DNA from: Adiantum capillus-veneris
Lineage: Eukaryota > Streptophyta > Polypodiopsida > Polypodiales > Pteridaceae
Reading direction: 5' to 3'
NCBI GenBank assembly: GCA_014529385.2
Contig: CM043965.1
Location: 11,832,412 to 11,892,411 of the forward strand
Length of the DNA: 60,000 bases
Shown here: positions 58,331-60,000 of the stretch, one piece after another
How positions within the stretch are numbered: position 1 is the stretch's first letter
How the letters are laid out: each line of letters starts with the position of its first letter
The notes under the pieces: model-generated
The model's input: only the letters and a program-made list of their open reading frames with translations
The model's database searches: none
What the model was told of the DNA's origin: nothing
Program-made: the position numbers and the translations under genes

Positions 58331-59640
58331 CCAGATACTCAAAAAGGCGTTAGAGATTGTGCAAATTTTTGTTGTGGCTTTAGGATCAAAGTGTAGTGTT
58401 GAGAACTCTAGACTTATATCCTTGACAAAACATGACTCATTTGATCATCAGTCTGGTCAATAGATATTGTGTCCAAAGGAAGAATATTTTGACATTTGGG
58501 TGCTCCCTTGGGGGTGAACGTTAAACATAAGCAAATGTTTGAGTGGGTCCTAGAGAAGATCCCAAATAAGATGAGAAGGTGGGTGGGGGTTTGTGTTGCT
58601 TCCCTTCCAGAGCCAGGTTAAAGTGATCAATGCATTTATGCTTCCTTATATTTCCTTCATGAGATTTCTCCTCAAAATAACCAAATGCAAATGGAAGAAG
58701 TTTTTGAAACCTAATAGAAGACTCTTATAGACGAACAACACCAAAGCCTTGTCACCATGGCAATGGACAAAGTGCGAAGTGATCACTCAACCGGTAGTCC
58801 AAGTTGGCCTTGGGATTCTCAACCCTGCTATTCATGCTGAGGCCCTTTGTGCCAAATTTGTGGTCTGAATCACAAAATAAGACCAATCTTGGGCTATCAT
58901 GACCAAGGATATGATAGACAAGGCATACTTGTGCTCTAAAAATGGTTAGTATGGAAAGGGATCAAGATACCAAACAAACTTCTAGCCCCGAGGTGGGATA
59001 GTTTGAGATAGGGTGGCATCACAAGAGAGCTAGTACAAAAGTGCAACAAAGTAACATGGGTACTAGAATGGGGTGAAATAACTAGATACTTCCAAAAATC
59101 TATCTCACGTTGGTCCCCTTGGATATCTAAAGCTACTAGTGTAAATTTGAAACCTTACTAAAGAGAAATTGCAAGAAGGATGAACAATAAAGGACTCCAA
59201 TGGTTGATCCACTTCTAGTATCGAAATAGCAAGTATCTGGAACTTTTGTCACCATTTTCAACGCGAAGGCACTGAGAAGCTGCTTGTCAGTAGAGTAGTT
59301 AACGTCTTGGACAATACTCTAATGCCAATCTAGGAATCTATCTTTGAGTGGAAAGCTTGGAAATGGTCCATGAGTAAATAATTGTTTAAACCTCATACAA
59401 AGGGCATCTACCAAGCATTAATGCATGAAGCTCATTTGTTTTCCCTTTCAACAAACAATGGTTGGAAGTGCGATGGGTTGAGGTCACGAATACCAGTTGG
59501 AATCCACACTTGCCTTAGTTTATGAAGTTATTTTTGTGGAAGGTCCGATAGATGCTTTGGGTGGAGAGTGGCGAGCGCAGACCCCACCCATCTCTCATGG
59601 AATGAATGATAATTAGAGGCCTGATATGGAAGCTGTGCAA
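58331..59640 (+). pseudogene. LINE RT C-terminal region and zf-RVT-like end
   Basis: After the active site, SLPSRAR/SQVKVINAFMLPYISFM and KCKWKKFLKP (about 58,605-58,710) match the 'RV-LI-SVL-P-Y' thumb region of plant LINEs. Near 59,500-59,560, FMKLFLWKVR resembles the zf-RVT 'K---F-WR' motif. The rest is too decayed to read. Confidence 0.6.
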
Positions 59641-60000
59641 ATGGATACAAAGAACATGGAAGATAGGTTTCTTTGAGAAGTATCTTTGAATTGGAGAAAA
59701 ATTGTTTCTATATTTTGATACTGTTTCTTTCATAATATTGCGAAGGTCACGGACGTATATTCGATGGTGACCTCTCTATGGATAGATTCTATGAGATTGT
59801 ACAAGAAAGTAAGGAGAAGATACTTGTAATAGGTAAGAGACAAAAATTATTGTCTTAGAGCAACCCCCGCCATCCACTGAAGATTTTTTGTGTAAAGTGA
59901 TTTTGGTAGTAGCTACTAGGTACCTCTAGCAAGGCTTTATTGAAACCAGCTGCCCTAGGTAGATTTTTATATCTTTTGGTGTCATTATCATACAATCACT

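Larger units (their letters stand above)
56961..59900 (+). mobile_element. Plant non-LTR retrotransposon (LINE), decayed
   Basis: The plus strand shows the pre-RT linker (TDENGSAMQYQDEMATMM, about 57,375-57,430), the RT domain and its thumb, and a zf-RVT-like end. No endonuclease, ORF1 or poly-A tail could be confirmed, and the element may run past the window. Frameshifts separate all blocks. Confidence 0.75.

Overview
This window reads as nuclear DNA of a land plant with a repeat-rich genome. It is AT-rich and dominated by dead LTR retrotransposons of both plant superfamilies (Ty1/copia and Ty3/gypsy). It also holds a plant-type LINE, short inverted-repeat elements, and many long, pure (GA/CT)n tracts. 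No intact host gene, rRNA, complete tRNA gene or CRISPR array was found. Almost every coding stretch carries frameshifts and stops, so I annotate coding remnants as pseudogenes. Family assignments rest on motif reading; no database search was run.

Layout. 1-8.4 kb is the 3' half of a Ty3/gypsy element (A, plus strand): integrase, a Trp/Lys-rich tail, a conserved non-coding spacer, a large extra reading frame (called ORF-X here), a polypurine tract and a 916-bp LTR. 8.4-15.3 kb is a second, diverged copy of the same 3' half (B, plus strand). Its spacer also holds five copies of a 24-bp palindrome at an almost exact 283-bp spacing. 15.5-19.83 kb is a minus-strand copia element whose integrase block is inverted and which carries two MITE-like insertions. 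19.83-24.74 kb is the 5' end (LTR, PBS, gag) of a minus-strand gypsy element whose LTR belongs to the same family as element A. 24.74-26.2 kb is a 60-bp minisatellite with an inverted central block. 26.9-29.65 kb is a decayed gene resembling uncharacterised DUF7869-type proteins.

33.1-48.4 kb is one minus-strand gypsy (probably chromovirus) element with gag, protease, RT, RNase H and integrase. Its 3' LTR is split by a 7.4-kb insertion (33,320-40,764) flanked by an 8-bp duplication. That insertion holds fragments of a plant aspartic protease and possibly a jacalin lectin, a 1,066-bp terminal-inverted-repeat element, a duplicated hairpin and most of the long GA/CT tracts. It looks like a gene-capturing DNA transposon. 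48.4-56.9 kb is mostly anonymous, with simple repeats and weak minus-strand coding traces. 57.0-59.9 kb is a decayed plus-strand LINE.

How it fits together. Elements A and B share gene order and many residues in ORF-X, so ORF-X is a heritable part of a retrotransposon lineage rather than a chance ORF. The minus-strand fragment at 19.8-24.7 kb supplies the matching 5' end (LTR, PBS, gag). The lineage can therefore be sketched as LTR, PBS, gag with a long N-terminal extension, an unseen middle, integrase, basic tail, spacer, ORF-X, PPT, LTR. The most novel material is ORF-X, its spacer with a conserved donor-like site, the 283-bp palindrome array, the copia internal inversion, and the nested insertion at 33.3-40.8 kb.
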